Assembly (NCBI GenBank): GCA_045630265.1
Contig: JAZQSV010000064.1
Location: 1 to 64,000 of the forward strand
DNA: 64,000 nt
Reading direction: 5' to 3'
Origin: UMGS1279 sp045630265
GTDB taxonomy: Bacteria; Bacillota; Clostridia; Oscillospirales; Acutalibacteraceae
In this document: positions 50,633-59,399 of the stretch, in pieces
Layout of the letters: every line of letters begins with the position of its first letter
How positions within the stretch are numbered: the first letter of the stretch is position 1
Made by a program: the position numbers and the translations under genes
Notes under the pieces: model-generated
The model's database searches: none
Told to the model about the DNA's origin: nothing
What the model saw: the letters and a program-made list of their open reading frames with translations, nothing else

Positions 50633-50659
50633 ATTCTATGTCCTTAAAAATGTTTATAT
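50633..50659 (-). promoter_or_regulatory. sigma-E-like promoter of the small-protein operon
   Basis: On the minus strand, GCATATA is followed after 14 bases by CATAGAAT (50640-50633). The layout equals that of the spoIIID promoter in this window. No sigma-A-type match is seen there. Confidence 0.45.
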
Positions 50660-50677
50660 GCAAAGGAGAAGGTAAAA

Positions 50678-51151
50678 ATGAAAATTTTGGTTACGTCGGA
50701 TATGCATGGCGCGGTGCAAAATTTTGAAACTGCGCTGGAAAGGGAAAAGGACGCAAAAAACGTAATATTTTTGGGCGATGGAATAAACAAGGCCGAAGAA
50801 ATTTCTTTTATGTACAGTGATAAAAATTTTTATATGGTATCAGGCAACTGCGACGGAATTTTCACTGCCGAGCCGCCTACCAAAATAATAACCCTTGGTG
50901 GAGTTAAAATTCTAATTACCCACGGCCATCCCTATTCGGTAAAAAGTTCACTTTCCTTGCTTTTACAGCGGGCAGAACAGGAGGGGGTTAAAATTGCCCT
51001 TTACGGCCACACCCATATTGCAAATGTAGAGCAAAAAAACGGAATATGGCTTGTAAATCCCGGCACACTTTACGGGTATAACGGCCTTTGCTCCTATTCT
51101 ACTATAGATATAACGGATGGTAAGATTTATCCTAAAATAGTAAAAATTTAA
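50678..51151 (+). CDS. YfcE/MJ0936-type metallophosphoesterase
   Basis: A 157-residue two-metal phosphodiesterase. SDMHGAVQNF, IFLGDGINKAEE, MVSGNCDG, LITHGHPY and YGHTHIANV give the five conserved metal-binding blocks in order, and LVNPGTLYGYNG ends the family signature. Family members cleave simple phosphodiesters; the natural substrate is unknown. Single gene with its own terminator. Confidence 0.9.
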   Translation: MKILVTSDMHGAVQNFETALEREKDAKNVIFLGDGINKAEEISFMYSDKNFYMVSGNCDGIFTAEPPTKIITLGGVKILITHGHPYSVKSSLSLLLQRAEQEGVKIALYGHTHIANVEQKNGIWLVNPGTLYGYNGLCSYSTIDITDGKIYPKIVKI

Positions 51152-51156
51152 AAGAA

Positions 51157-51184
51157 AAACGGCGGTGAAATTCACCGCCGTTTT
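51157..51184. terminator. bidirectional terminator
   Basis: AAAACGGCGGTGAA pairs perfectly with TTCACCGCCGTTTT between convergent genes. Confidence 0.92.
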
Positions 51185-51199
51185 CATTTACAGCTACTT

Positions 51200-52084
51200 C
51201 TATCTGCTTTCCTTGAAGCTATTAAATCTTTGCGCCATCCTTTTTGCAATATCCGCCGCTTTTTTCGTTACCGTAGGCATATCCTTTTTGTCTGCCTTTA
51301 AAATACTGTTATAGGCCTCAAGCGTAAGGTCGCCTTTATAGTCTATTTCAGCAAGTGTCTTTAAAATGGGAATCCAAAAATCATCACCGTTTTCGGTGTA
51401 GGGAAGAGCGTGGAAGTCAAAATTTCTTTTTGTATCGTGAACATGCAGGGTTTCCAGCTTATTACCAAGGGTTTTAATAAATTTTGGAATATCCTCGCCC
51501 ATAATGTTGGCATGTCCTATATCAAGGCAGGCAACAAAGTAAGGACTGTTTATCATATCAAGGTACTCTTTGAATTCTTGCGGGTGGTTACAAACAGAGT
51601 AGGTTATATTGCCCACATCCCCCTGCCACATATTTTCAGTCGCAATTTTTATATTAAAATCCTTGCAATAGGGAATAAGGCGGTTATAAAACTCTAGGTT
51701 CAGCTCCTTCAATCTTTTAATGTTTTCAGCGTTGCTATAGTCTAAATGCTGCTTTGGGTGGACAACAATAATGGGAACCTTTAAAAGAGAACAAAACTCC
51801 ATAGCCCTAAGTGTTTTTTCAAAAATCATTGTATCGTAACCCAATTCTCCCATAGAGGTGGGATGGGGTGCGTGGCCTTGGTTATAGGTAATATTAAGCT
51901 TTTCTGAAAGGGATAAAAGCTCCCTTGCGTAATTTTTGTAATCGGCACTAAAAATAGGGTGGTTGTCTTTGAGGCCGAAAACAGAAATATCGACCGCGTC
52001 GAAGCCGGCATTCGCAATTACCTCTATAGCCCCTTTTTGTCCAAAAGCAGAAGTTAAAGGATACGTATTGGTGGAAATTTTCAT
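51200..52084 (-). CDS. sugar phosphate isomerase/epimerase (AP endonuclease-2 fold)
   Basis: A 294-residue TIM-barrel protein of the xylose isomerase-like superfamily. IVVHPKQHL, IATENMWQG, ACLDIGHANIMGED and TLHVHDTKRN carry the expected metal-binding His, Glu and Asp residues. Substrate not predictable; an isomerase, epimerase or dehydratase of sugar derivatives is usual. Single gene, divergent from mtaB. Confidence 0.85.
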   Translation of the reverse strand: MKISTNTYPLTSAFGQKGAIEVIANAGFDAVDISVFGLKDNHPIFSADYKNYARELLSLSEKLNITYNQGHAPHPTSMGELGYDTMIFEKTLRAMEFCSLLKVPIIVVHPKQHLDYSNAENIKRLKELNLEFYNRLIPYCKDFNIKIATENMWQGDVGNITYSVCNHPQEFKEYLDMINSPYFVACLDIGHANIMGEDIPKFIKTLGNKLETLHVHDTKRNFDFHALPYTENGDDFWIPILKTLAEIDYKGDLTLEAYNSILKADKKDMPTVTKKAADIAKRMAQRFNSFKESR

Positions 52085-52116
52085 ATAAGCTCCTATGTTT
52101 TTAAAGGTTTGATTTG

Positions 52117-52145
52117 ATTATATAATTTTTCATATACAAAGTCAA
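52117..52145 (-). promoter_or_regulatory. promoter of the isomerase gene
   Basis: On the minus strand, TTGACT (52145-52140) and TATAAT (52122-52117) are 17 bases apart. Confidence 0.75.
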
Positions 52146-52168
52146 CAAGTGGCAGGGCAAAATATATC

Positions 52169-52197
52169 TTGTAAAAAGAGCGTAAAAAAGGTATAAT
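52169..52197 (+). promoter_or_regulatory. mtaB operon promoter
   Basis: TTGTAA (52169-52174) and TATAAT (52192-52197) are 17 bases apart. Confidence 0.7.
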
Positions 52198-52232
52198 TAA
52201 AATATATGCGGCTTAAAAAGGAGGTAAACTAA

Positions 52233-53516
52233 ATGCAGGTATTTTTTCATACCCTTGGTTGCAAGGTAAACCAGTACGAAACACAGCAAATAAAGGAAAA
52301 TCTTTTAGGCTTGGGTTATACTGAAACTCATGACCCGAAAGAGGCCGACGTTATTTTAATAAATTCCTGCACCGTTACCGCCGAAAGTGACAGAAAAACA
52401 AGGCAGCTTGTAAGAAGATATAAAAAGGCAAACCAAAGGGCAGTAGTAATTCTTGCGGGCTGTATGCCGCAGGCCTTTCCAAAGGAGGCCGAAAAACTCC
52501 CCGCCGATATTATTATGGGCAATAAGGGCAGGGCAGTTATCCCGTCCGCCATTTCCGACTTTTTAAAAACGGGAGAAAAAGCACTGCTGTTTAGCCCCCA
52601 CAAAAAGGGTGATTCGTTTGAAAACTGTAAGATTAATAGATTTTGCGAAAGAACAAGGGCTTACATAAAAATTGAGGACGGCTGCGACAGGGGCTGCGCC
52701 TACTGTATTATTCCAAAGGCAAGAGGACGTGTGCGCTCTAAAAATTTGGAGGACATAAGAAAAGAGGCCGTTACGCTTTCTAAAAACGGATTTTTAGAAA
52801 TAGTTTTGGTCGGCATAAATCTTTCTTCTTATGGGCTTGATTTAGGATTAACACTTGCTGATGCAGTGGAAGAGGTTGCAAAGGTGGAGGGAGTAAAACG
52901 CATACGCCTTGGCTCCCTAGAGCCCGATTTAACAAATTTGCCCCTTTTAACCCGCCTCAAAAAGGTAGATAAATTTTGCCCGCAGTTTCATCTATCCCTA
53001 CAGTCGGGGTGCGACGAAACCCTTAGCCGAATGAACCGCCTTTATAATACCAAGGAGTATAAAAAGGTGGTAGAAAATATACGCTCCCTTTGGGGGAACG
53101 CGGGAATCACCACCGACATTATGGTTGGCTTTATAGGTGAAACTGATGAAGAGTTTGAAAGGTCTTTAAATTTCGCAAAAGAAATAGGTTTTGTAAAGGC
53201 GCACGTTTTCCCATATAGCGTAAGGGTGGGCACTGCCGCCGAAAAAATGCAAGGCAGGGTAGAGGAAAGGGTAAAGCAAGAAAGAGCGGCCGAAATGGCA
53301 AACGCTTGTAATAACGCCTCCCTAAACCTTTTTGAGGGGCTTGTGGGCACCACCTGCGAGGTTTTGTTCGAAACACAGCAAGGCGCATATATTATGGGCT
53401 ATAACGAGGCCTACGTTCCTATTCTTACAAAGGCAGAAGAAAACTGCCTTCATAAAATTTTAAAGGTAAAAATTATTGGCGCCTTGGAAAATGGCGCTTT
53501 GGCAGAAATAATTTAG
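52233..53516 (+). CDS. mtaB: tRNA t6A37 methylthiotransferase MtaB
   Basis: Converts N6-threonylcarbamoyladenosine-37 to its 2-methylthio form in tRNAs decoding ANN codons. The 427 residues contain the N-terminal MTTase domain with three Cys for the auxiliary cluster (TLGCKVNQYE, INSCTV, LAGCMPQ). The radical SAM motif is CDRGCAYCIIP, followed by LQSGCDETLSRMNR, and a C-terminal TRAM-like domain ends the protein. The start encodes MQVFFHTLG behind AAGGAGG. Confidence 0.95.
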   Translation: MQVFFHTLGCKVNQYETQQIKENLLGLGYTETHDPKEADVILINSCTVTAESDRKTRQLVRRYKKANQRAVVILAGCMPQAFPKEAEKLPADIIMGNKGRAVIPSAISDFLKTGEKALLFSPHKKGDSFENCKINRFCERTRAYIKIEDGCDRGCAYCIIPKARGRVRSKNLEDIRKEAVTLSKNGFLEIVLVGINLSSYGLDLGLTLADAVEEVAKVEGVKRIRLGSLEPDLTNLPLLTRLKKVDKFCPQFHLSLQSGCDETLSRMNRLYNTKEYKKVVENIRSLWGNAGITTDIMVGFIGETDEEFERSLNFAKEIGFVKAHVFPYSVRVGTAAEKMQGRVEERVKQERAAEMANACNNASLNLFEGLVGTTCEVLFETQQGAYIMGYNEAYVPILTKAEENCLHKILKVKIIGALENGALAEII

Positions 53517-53529
53517 AGGAGTGAAAAAA

Positions 53530-54837
53530 TTGAAAACTAAAAACTCAAATTATCCAAGGTTTTTTTGGACGGCACTTGTAATTTTTGGCCTTACCGGTCA
53601 GGTTGCTTGGGTTATTGAAAATATGTATTTCAACGTTTTTATATATAAAATGTTTAGTGCCTCTGCGGCGCAGATATCCCTTATGGTTTCTGCTTCGGCC
53701 GCGGCGGCTACAATAACCACTCTGCTTATAGGGCCGTTGTCGGACAAGATTGGAAAGAGAAAGCTTTTTATTTCTCTTGGTTATATTTTATGGGGCGTTT
53801 CAATACTAAGCTTTGCCTTTATAAGAAACGATTTTATAGCAAAACTTTTTCCAACCCTTTCGGCCATGAGCGTTGGAGTTACCCTTGTAATAATTATGGA
53901 CTGTGTTATGACCTTTTTCGGATCCACCGCAAACGACGCTTGTTTTAACGCTTGGCTTACCGATGCCACAGAAAATAATGGGCGTGGCGCCGCAGAGGGA
54001 ATAAATTCAATGATGCCGCTTGTGGCTATACTTGTAGTTTTCGGCGGATTTATGTCCTTTGATTTAAATAAGGCCGAAAGCTGGACCACTATTTACATAA
54101 TTATCGGCTCCGCCGTTATTTTAATTGGTATATTAGGGATTTTCCTTATAAAAGAAACTACAAACAGAAGCGACGAAAATAAAAATTATATTAAAAATAT
54201 TTTCTATGGTTTCAGGCCAAAGGTAATAAAGCAAAATCCAATACTTTATATAACCTTTATTTTGTTCGCGGTTTTTGGCATATCTATTCAGATTTTTATG
54301 CCTTATCTTATTTTGTATTATAATGTTTCACTCAAAATGGAAAACTACGTGCTTATAATGGCACCCGCCATAATTTTAGCGGCGGTTTTCACCGCCCTTT
54401 ACGGAAAAAGGTACGACAATAAGGGCTTTATGTCGGCCGTAATCCCCGCCGTTGCCCTGCTTTGCGCAGGTTATGTGCTACTGTTTTTCTTTAAAAACAT
54501 AGCAGTTGTTTTTGTGGGCTCGCTTTTAATGATGTGTGGCTACCTTTCGGGTATGGCGGTATTCGGCGCTGCCATTAGAGATTTAACGCCAAAGGGCAAA
54601 GCGGGAATGTTCCAAGGCCTTAGAATTATATCTCAGGTTTTAATTCCCGGCATTGTAGGCCCCATTATCGGTGCGGGAGTTCTTAAAAATGCCGAACAGA
54701 TAGTAAATGACGACGGCACCACCTCCTTTGTGCCCAATGAAAATATCTTTTTATTTGCGCTTTTAGTGGCCGCTTTGTTGGCTATTTTACTTATACCTCT
54801 TTTTAAAATAATTAAAAAGGAGAAGCAAAATGTCTGA
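53530..54837 (+). CDS. MFS transporter, probable sugar carrier
   Basis: A membrane carrier of 435 residues with twelve predicted segments. A TTG start at 53530 is preferred; the GTG at 53521 abuts AGAGGA too closely. GPLSDKIGKRKLFISLG is the loop 2-3 signature of the major facilitator superfamily. It overlaps the GH2 gene by 8 bases, so import or export of a glycoside hydrolysed by that enzyme is the likely role; the substrate is unknown. Confidence 0.82.
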   Translation: MKTKNSNYPRFFWTALVIFGLTGQVAWVIENMYFNVFIYKMFSASAAQISLMVSASAAAATITTLLIGPLSDKIGKRKLFISLGYILWGVSILSFAFIRNDFIAKLFPTLSAMSVGVTLVIIMDCVMTFFGSTANDACFNAWLTDATENNGRGAAEGINSMMPLVAILVVFGGFMSFDLNKAESWTTIYIIIGSAVILIGILGIFLIKETTNRSDENKNYIKNIFYGFRPKVIKQNPILYITFILFAVFGISIQIFMPYLILYYNVSLKMENYVLIMAPAIILAAVFTALYGKRYDNKGFMSAVIPAVALLCAGYVLLFFFKNIAVVFVGSLLMMCGYLSGMAVFGAAIRDLTPKGKAGMFQGLRIISQVLIPGIVGPIIGAGVLKNAEQIVNDDGTTSFVPNENIFLFALLVAALLAILLIPLFKIIKKEKQNV

Positions 54838-56536
54838 TTTTGCAAAGCTTTATACAACCGAAAGCGATAATATAGGCCATATTCCTTGGAACGTATATCC
54901 GCGACCACAGCTTAAAAGGAATTCATTTTTCTGCCTTAACGGAGAGTGGGATTTTTCTATAGAAAGCGGGGGAAACGAGCCGAAATTTGATAGGAAAATC
55001 CTAGTGCCCTTTTCCCCCGAAACACTTTTGTCGGGTGTTTGTGAGGTGCCAACCGAAGGGGCAACTCTTTGTTACAGACGCACCTTTTCTTTACCTAAGG
55101 GATTTAAAAAAGAAAGGGTTATACTTCATTTTGGCGCGGCAGACCAGTACGCAACGGTAGTGCTGAACGGCAAAACTGTGGGCCACCATAAGGGCGGTTA
55201 CGGGCATTTTAGCTTTGATATAACCAACCTTTTAGAAAGTGAAAATACCATTTCGGTTTTTGTTACTGATACGTTGTCAGACTTTTTGCTTCCTTACGGA
55301 AAACAGTGTAAAAACAGGGGCGGAATGTGGTACACTCCCACAAGCGGAATATGGCAAACAGTTTGGCTTGAAAGTGTGCCTGAACATTTTATTGAAAGCA
55401 TTAAAATTGACACTAAAAAAGCAAAGGTTAAAATTTTGATTACCCCGAAGCTTGACGGCGAGGTTGAATTTTTGGGTAAAACCATTCCTCTTATAAAAGG
55501 TAAGGCAAGCTTTACTGTTGAAAATCCAAAAATGTGGTCGCCCGAAAGCCCCACACTTTACACCTTTAAAATTAAGGTAGGGGATGACAAGGTAGAAAGT
55601 TATTTTGCTTTGCGCGATTTGGAAATAAAAACGGTGAATGGTGAAAATCGCCTCTGCCTTAATGGAAAGCCTTATTTTTTCCACGGTCTTTTAGACCAAG
55701 GGTATTTTAGTGATGGCGGGCTCACCCCCGCAACACCTAAGTGCTATGAGGACGACATTTTAAAAATGAAAGAGCTTGGGTTTAATATGCTAAGAAAACA
55801 TATTAAGGTGGAACCCGAGCAGTTTTATTTCGATTGCGACCGCCTTGGCATGGTGGTTTTTCAGGATATGGTGAATAACAGCGATTATTCCTTTTTAAGG
55901 GATACCGCACTTCCAACTTTGGGACTTATTCGCCGCAGCGATAAGCACCTCCATAAAAATTCCATTTCCCGCCAAAATTTTGTAGAGCATTTAAAGGAAA
56001 CCGTAACCACCCTTTATAACCATCCAAGCATTTGCTATTGGACGATTTTTAATGAGGGTTGGGGCCAGTTTTGCAGTGATGAGATGTACGACCTTTTAAG
56101 GGGGTTTGACAAAACAAGGTTTGTGGACACTACTTCGGGTTGGTTTTTGGGAAGCAAAACCGACGTTGAAAGCCGCCACGTTTATTTTAAAAGGGTAAAG
56201 CCCGTTAAGACCGATAAACCGCTTGTAATTTCGGAGTTTGGCGGTTATAGTTTTAAACCAACGGACCACGTTTTTAATGCTGACAAAACCTATGGCTACG
56301 GCAAGTTCGAAAAAAGGGAGGATTTTGTCAAAGCGCTTCGCAGTCTTTACTTGGATCAAATCATTCCTTTAAAGGGCAAAGGTCTTTCGGCTACAGTTTA
56401 TACTGAGGTTTCGGATATTGAGGATGAAACCAACGGACTACTGAGCTACGACAGAAAGGTTCAAAAGATTTTAAGGGAAGAATTTTTAGATATATCTCTT
56501 AAACTTTGTGACGAAAACCTAAAAAATGCCAAGTAA
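54830..56536 (+). CDS. GH2-family glycoside hydrolase
   Basis: A cytosolic beta-glycosidase of 568 residues without signal peptide. Order: N-terminal sugar-binding jelly roll (YPRPQLKRNSFFCLNGEWDFS; HKGGYGHFSFDIT), a short Ig-like middle domain, then a TIM barrel. TIFNEGWGQF holds the acid/base Glu and VISEFGGYSF the nucleophile Glu. It is shorter than beta-galactosidases, close to beta-glucuronidase-like members. Co-translated with the preceding carrier. Confidence 0.88.
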   Translation: MSDFAKLYTTESDNIGHIPWNVYPRPQLKRNSFFCLNGEWDFSIESGGNEPKFDRKILVPFSPETLLSGVCEVPTEGATLCYRRTFSLPKGFKKERVILHFGAADQYATVVLNGKTVGHHKGGYGHFSFDITNLLESENTISVFVTDTLSDFLLPYGKQCKNRGGMWYTPTSGIWQTVWLESVPEHFIESIKIDTKKAKVKILITPKLDGEVEFLGKTIPLIKGKASFTVENPKMWSPESPTLYTFKIKVGDDKVESYFALRDLEIKTVNGENRLCLNGKPYFFHGLLDQGYFSDGGLTPATPKCYEDDILKMKELGFNMLRKHIKVEPEQFYFDCDRLGMVVFQDMVNNSDYSFLRDTALPTLGLIRRSDKHLHKNSISRQNFVEHLKETVTTLYNHPSICYWTIFNEGWGQFCSDEMYDLLRGFDKTRFVDTTSGWFLGSKTDVESRHVYFKRVKPVKTDKPLVISEFGGYSFKPTDHVFNADKTYGYGKFEKREDFVKALRSLYLDQIIPLKGKGLSATVYTEVSDIEDETNGLLSYDRKVQKILREEFLDISLKLCDENLKNAK

Positions 56537-56552
56537 TAAAAGGGCTAAAAAG

Positions 56553-56582
56553 GTTGACAAAAGGCGAACTTGGCAATAAAAT
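56553..56582 (+). promoter_or_regulatory. possible promoter of the NlpC-like gene
   Basis: TTGACA (56553-56558) is followed 17-18 bases later by a TAAAAAT -10-like stretch (56576-56582). The -35 is perfect, the -10 weak. Confidence 0.4.
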
Positions 56583-56613
56583 AAGAGAAAATGTGTTTTT
56601 TAGGAGATTTAAT

Positions 56614-57966
56614 ATGATAAAATCCATTTTGCAAAAAGTGGGCAGGTTCTTTGCCACGCTTGCCACTATGATTTTGGTATTTATTTTTAATAATAAAATT
56701 CTTTCTGCCGCAGTAGCACTTGTGGTGGTAATAGCTGTGGTTTTAACCTGTGTGCTTACGCCGCCCAAAAATAAGGGGGATACCGCAAGTAGCAGCAGTA
56801 CTGAAAGTGCAAGCTCTGTTCCGCCCTCATCCAGTGAGGCGCCAATCTCTTCTGAAGAGGTGAGTTCTGAGGAGATTTCCTCTGAGATGCCATCTTCCAA
56901 ACCTGTAACCACCCCCCCTCCGTCCGTTCAAACCACCCCAATGGGAGGCGGATGGGATATTAAGTACAATTCTAATCTAGATATTGAAGATAACGTGTTT
57001 ATGGATTCGATGGTTTATACCGGCTATAACCTTGAAAAACATAGGGCAGACGGCAATATGTGGAAGTATATTCTTGCCTCGAGGAAAAGGGGAATGGGTT
57101 ATCTTTCCAACATTTCCTACGGCGGCGGCTCAACGGGATACGAAACTACTGCCGACGGCAAGCCTGATTTAAGGGCCTTTGAAAGGGGCGGTCTTGTTTG
57201 CGCCTCCTATGCAACCTACGTTTACTTCAACTATCTTCCGAACGTTGCGGGAATTGATACTTCTAGCTTGCCACGCCCTGTCGATTCAACCTGGGCGGAG
57301 GATTGGTACCAGGCGGCAATGAAGTGGGTAGACCTTGGTTATTCAAAAACCATACCCTTTACTGCAACCAAGGATGCATCTAAATACATTGTCTTTAAAC
57401 CAAGTGAGAGCGTGCCAATTGGCTCTATTGTTATTTTTGCAACCGTTCGCAAGGACGGTAGCGTTCATTGGGATAGGCGAAGCCACGTTGCAATATACGG
57501 CGGATATAAAAACGGCTACAACTGGATTTACCACGTTGGTAACGAAAACGGCCCCGAAATGTGCGCTATAGAGCGTGTGCTTTACGGCCCCGACCCGCAG
57601 TGGCCCTATGCCGTTATTACCCCGCCCGCACACATTCGTATGGCGGCACAGCTTTCTGTTTCGGTAAAGGACGATGCCGGAGCACCCGTAGCGGGTGTTC
57701 CAGTAACGGCTAAAAATAGCGTAAGCGGTGCTACCATAGACCTTGGCACTACCGATGCAAACGGGGTGGCTTCTAAAGAGGGGCTTAAATACGGCGCATA
57801 TACCGTAAGCTATACCCTGTCCGAGGGATATACCGCTACGTCAACTATGGCGTCGGTAGACCTCACCACTAAAAACAATAGCCAAAACACCTTAGATATA
57901 AAGGTGCAAAAACTAAAACCCGTTTCTTCAGCCCAACAAAAGAGCGAGGAAACAACAGAAAAATAG
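56614..57966 (+). CDS. membrane-anchored NlpC/P60-like (CHAP-like) protein with Cna-B-like domain
   Basis: A 450-residue envelope protein. ATG 56614 follows AGGAG. A membrane segment (about 15-47) is followed by a long Ser/Glu/Pro linker. A domain of about 200 residues comes next, with Cys in GLVCASYATYVYF, His in RRSHVAIYGG and a polar third residue in YHVGNENG, the arrangement of papain-like NlpC/P60 and CHAP hydrolases. The C-terminal 85 residues (LSVSVKDDAGAPVAGVPVTA, TTDANGVASKEGLKYGAYTV) form a Cna-B/SpaA-like beta domain. No LPxTG sorting signal is present. Peptidoglycan cleavage is likely; target bond unknown. Confidence 0.75.
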   Translation: MIKSILQKVGRFFATLATMILVFIFNNKILSAAVALVVVIAVVLTCVLTPPKNKGDTASSSSTESASSVPPSSSEAPISSEEVSSEEISSEMPSSKPVTTPPPSVQTTPMGGGWDIKYNSNLDIEDNVFMDSMVYTGYNLEKHRADGNMWKYILASRKRGMGYLSNISYGGGSTGYETTADGKPDLRAFERGGLVCASYATYVYFNYLPNVAGIDTSSLPRPVDSTWAEDWYQAAMKWVDLGYSKTIPFTATKDASKYIVFKPSESVPIGSIVIFATVRKDGSVHWDRRSHVAIYGGYKNGYNWIYHVGNENGPEMCAIERVLYGPDPQWPYAVITPPAHIRMAAQLSVSVKDDAGAPVAGVPVTAKNSVSGATIDLGTTDANGVASKEGLKYGAYTVSYTLSEGYTATSTMASVDLTTKNNSQNTLDIKVQKLKPVSSAQQKSEETTEK

Positions 57967-57975
57967 ATTATAAAA

Positions 57976-58033
57976 AGTGTGGTGCAACACCCCAATTTTT
58001 GCGGGAAAGGTTGCGCCACACTTTTGTTTTTTT
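57976..58033 (+). terminator. terminator
   Basis: AGTGTGGTGCAAC pairs with GTTGCGCCACACT (one wobble) across a longer loop, followed by a T-rich run. Confidence 0.85.
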
Positions 58034-58052
58034 ATAAAATTCCAAAAACCTC

Positions 58053-58110
58053 TTGACAGAATAGGAAATGAATGTTATACTACAACTGTACTAGCACAAG
58101 TAATACAGTT
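58053..58110 (+). promoter_or_regulatory. GntR-ABC operon promoter and operator
   Basis: TTGACA (58053-58058) and TATACT (58076-58081) are 17 bases apart. AACTGTA (58084-58090) and TACAGTT (58104-58110) form an inverted repeat just after the -10, in the position expected for autorepression by the YtrA-type GntR protein. Confidence 0.75.
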
Positions 58111-58126
58111 AGAAAGGGGAGGTAAG

Positions 58127-58507
58127 ATGCTGAAAATTGATTGGCAAAGCGGAGTTCCCGCCTATGACCAGATAGTACAGGGCTTTATAAAGCTTATCGT
58201 TATCGGTGCTATGTCGGCGGGGGATAAAATGCCGTCGGTAAGGGCTATGGCGGCTAAGCTTGGTGTAAACCCCAACACTGTGCAAAAGGCCTATCTTATT
58301 TTGGAGGAAAAGGGCATAATTTACAGTGTAGCAGGTCGCGGCTCATTTATATCCGAGGGGGAAGAGGCAAAAAATTTGGTTATTTCCTCCGTAAAGAACG
58401 AGTTTAAAAAGGCGGCCGCAGAGGTACTGCGCTATGGAATAGGCAAAGACGAAATTATAGATATTGTAAACGACCTATACAAAGAGGGAGGAAAAGTGGA
58501 TGATTGA
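58127..58507 (+). CDS. GntR-family regulator, YtrA subfamily
   Basis: A 126-residue repressor with only the winged-helix domain and a short dimerisation tail, the YtrA pattern. GVPAYDQIVQGFIKLIVIGAM, DKMPSVRAMAAKLGVNPNTVQKAYLILEEKGII contains the recognition helix, and GRGSFIS the wing. ATG 58127 follows GGGAGG. It overlaps the ABC ATPase gene by 8 bases and presumably controls it through the operator upstream. Confidence 0.93.
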   Translation: MLKIDWQSGVPAYDQIVQGFIKLIVIGAMSAGDKMPSVRAMAAKLGVNPNTVQKAYLILEEKGIIYSVAGRGSFISEGEEAKNLVISSVKNEFKKAAAEVLRYGIGKDEIIDIVNDLYKEGGKVDD

Positions 58508-59399
58508 GGCGAAGAACCTATCTAAACATTTTGGCGAAACTGCCGCTTTGGATGAAATAAGCTTTAAAATAGAAAAGGGGCGTGTGTTTGGTCTTATTGG
58601 CTCAAACGGTTCGGGCAAATCTACTCTGCTTAGAATTATTTCGGGAGTATATAGGCCTGAGGGTGGCTTTATAGCAGTGGACAGCGAAGAGGTTTTCGAC
58701 AACCCAAAGCTTAAGGGGAAAATATTCTTTTTAGGGGACACACCGTTTTTCTTCAGCGGTTCAAACATTTTGGAAATGGCCGCCTTTTATAAAAGCTTTT
58801 ATCCCGAATTCTCTTCCGACCGTCTAGAGGAAATGTGTGAGATATTTTCCATAAATAAAAAGGCTAAAATCTCAAATATGTCAAAGGGTATGCAGCGTCA
58901 GGTTGCGGTGGCACTCGCCTTTTCCTGCCGTCCGAAATATCTGCTTTTGGACGAGGCATTTGATGGACTTGACCCCGTAATGAGGGAGCTTTTAAAGCGC
59001 CTTATTTCGCAGGATATTGAGGAGCTTGGAACAACCGTAATTATTGCTTCGCATAATCTTCGTGAGCTTGAGGATATGTGCGATCTTGTAGGACTTTTAC
59101 ACAAGGGCAAAATCATTTTCAGCGGCGAGCTTGATAATATCAAATCGCAGGTACACAAGGTTCAGGCGGTATTTAAAACTATTCCAGAAACCACCGCATT
59201 TGGTAATTTACACATTTTGAAGTTAGAACGCACCGGCAGTATGCTACAGCTTGTTATAAAGGGCGATTATGAGGAAATAGAAAGCCACATAAGCAAAATG
59301 GGGCCCATTTTTTATGAGTCGCTAAGCCCCACGCTAGAGGAGTTATTTATATTTGAACTGGGAGGTTTGGGTTATGACGTCAACGCAGTTATCGGATAG
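58500..59399 (+). CDS. ABC transporter ATP-binding protein
   Basis: A 299-residue ATPase. GLIGSNGSGKSTLLRII is Walker A, SNMSKGMQRQVAVALAF the signature, YLLLDEAFDGLDPVM Walker B, and IIASHNLRELE the switch His. A C-terminal extension of about 80 residues is of the kind seen in YtrB-like exporters. It pairs with the next gene, whose start it overlaps by 26 bases. Confidence 0.94.
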   Translation: MIEAKNLSKHFGETAALDEISFKIEKGRVFGLIGSNGSGKSTLLRIISGVYRPEGGFIAVDSEEVFDNPKLKGKIFFLGDTPFFFSGSNILEMAAFYKSFYPEFSSDRLEEMCEIFSINKKAKISNMSKGMQRQVAVALAFSCRPKYLLLDEAFDGLDPVMRELLKRLISQDIEELGTTVIIASHNLRELEDMCDLVGLLHKGKIIFSGELDNIKSQVHKVQAVFKTIPETTAFGNLHILKLERTGSMLQLVIKGDYEEIESHISKMGPIFYESLSPTLEELFIFELGGLGYDVNAVIG

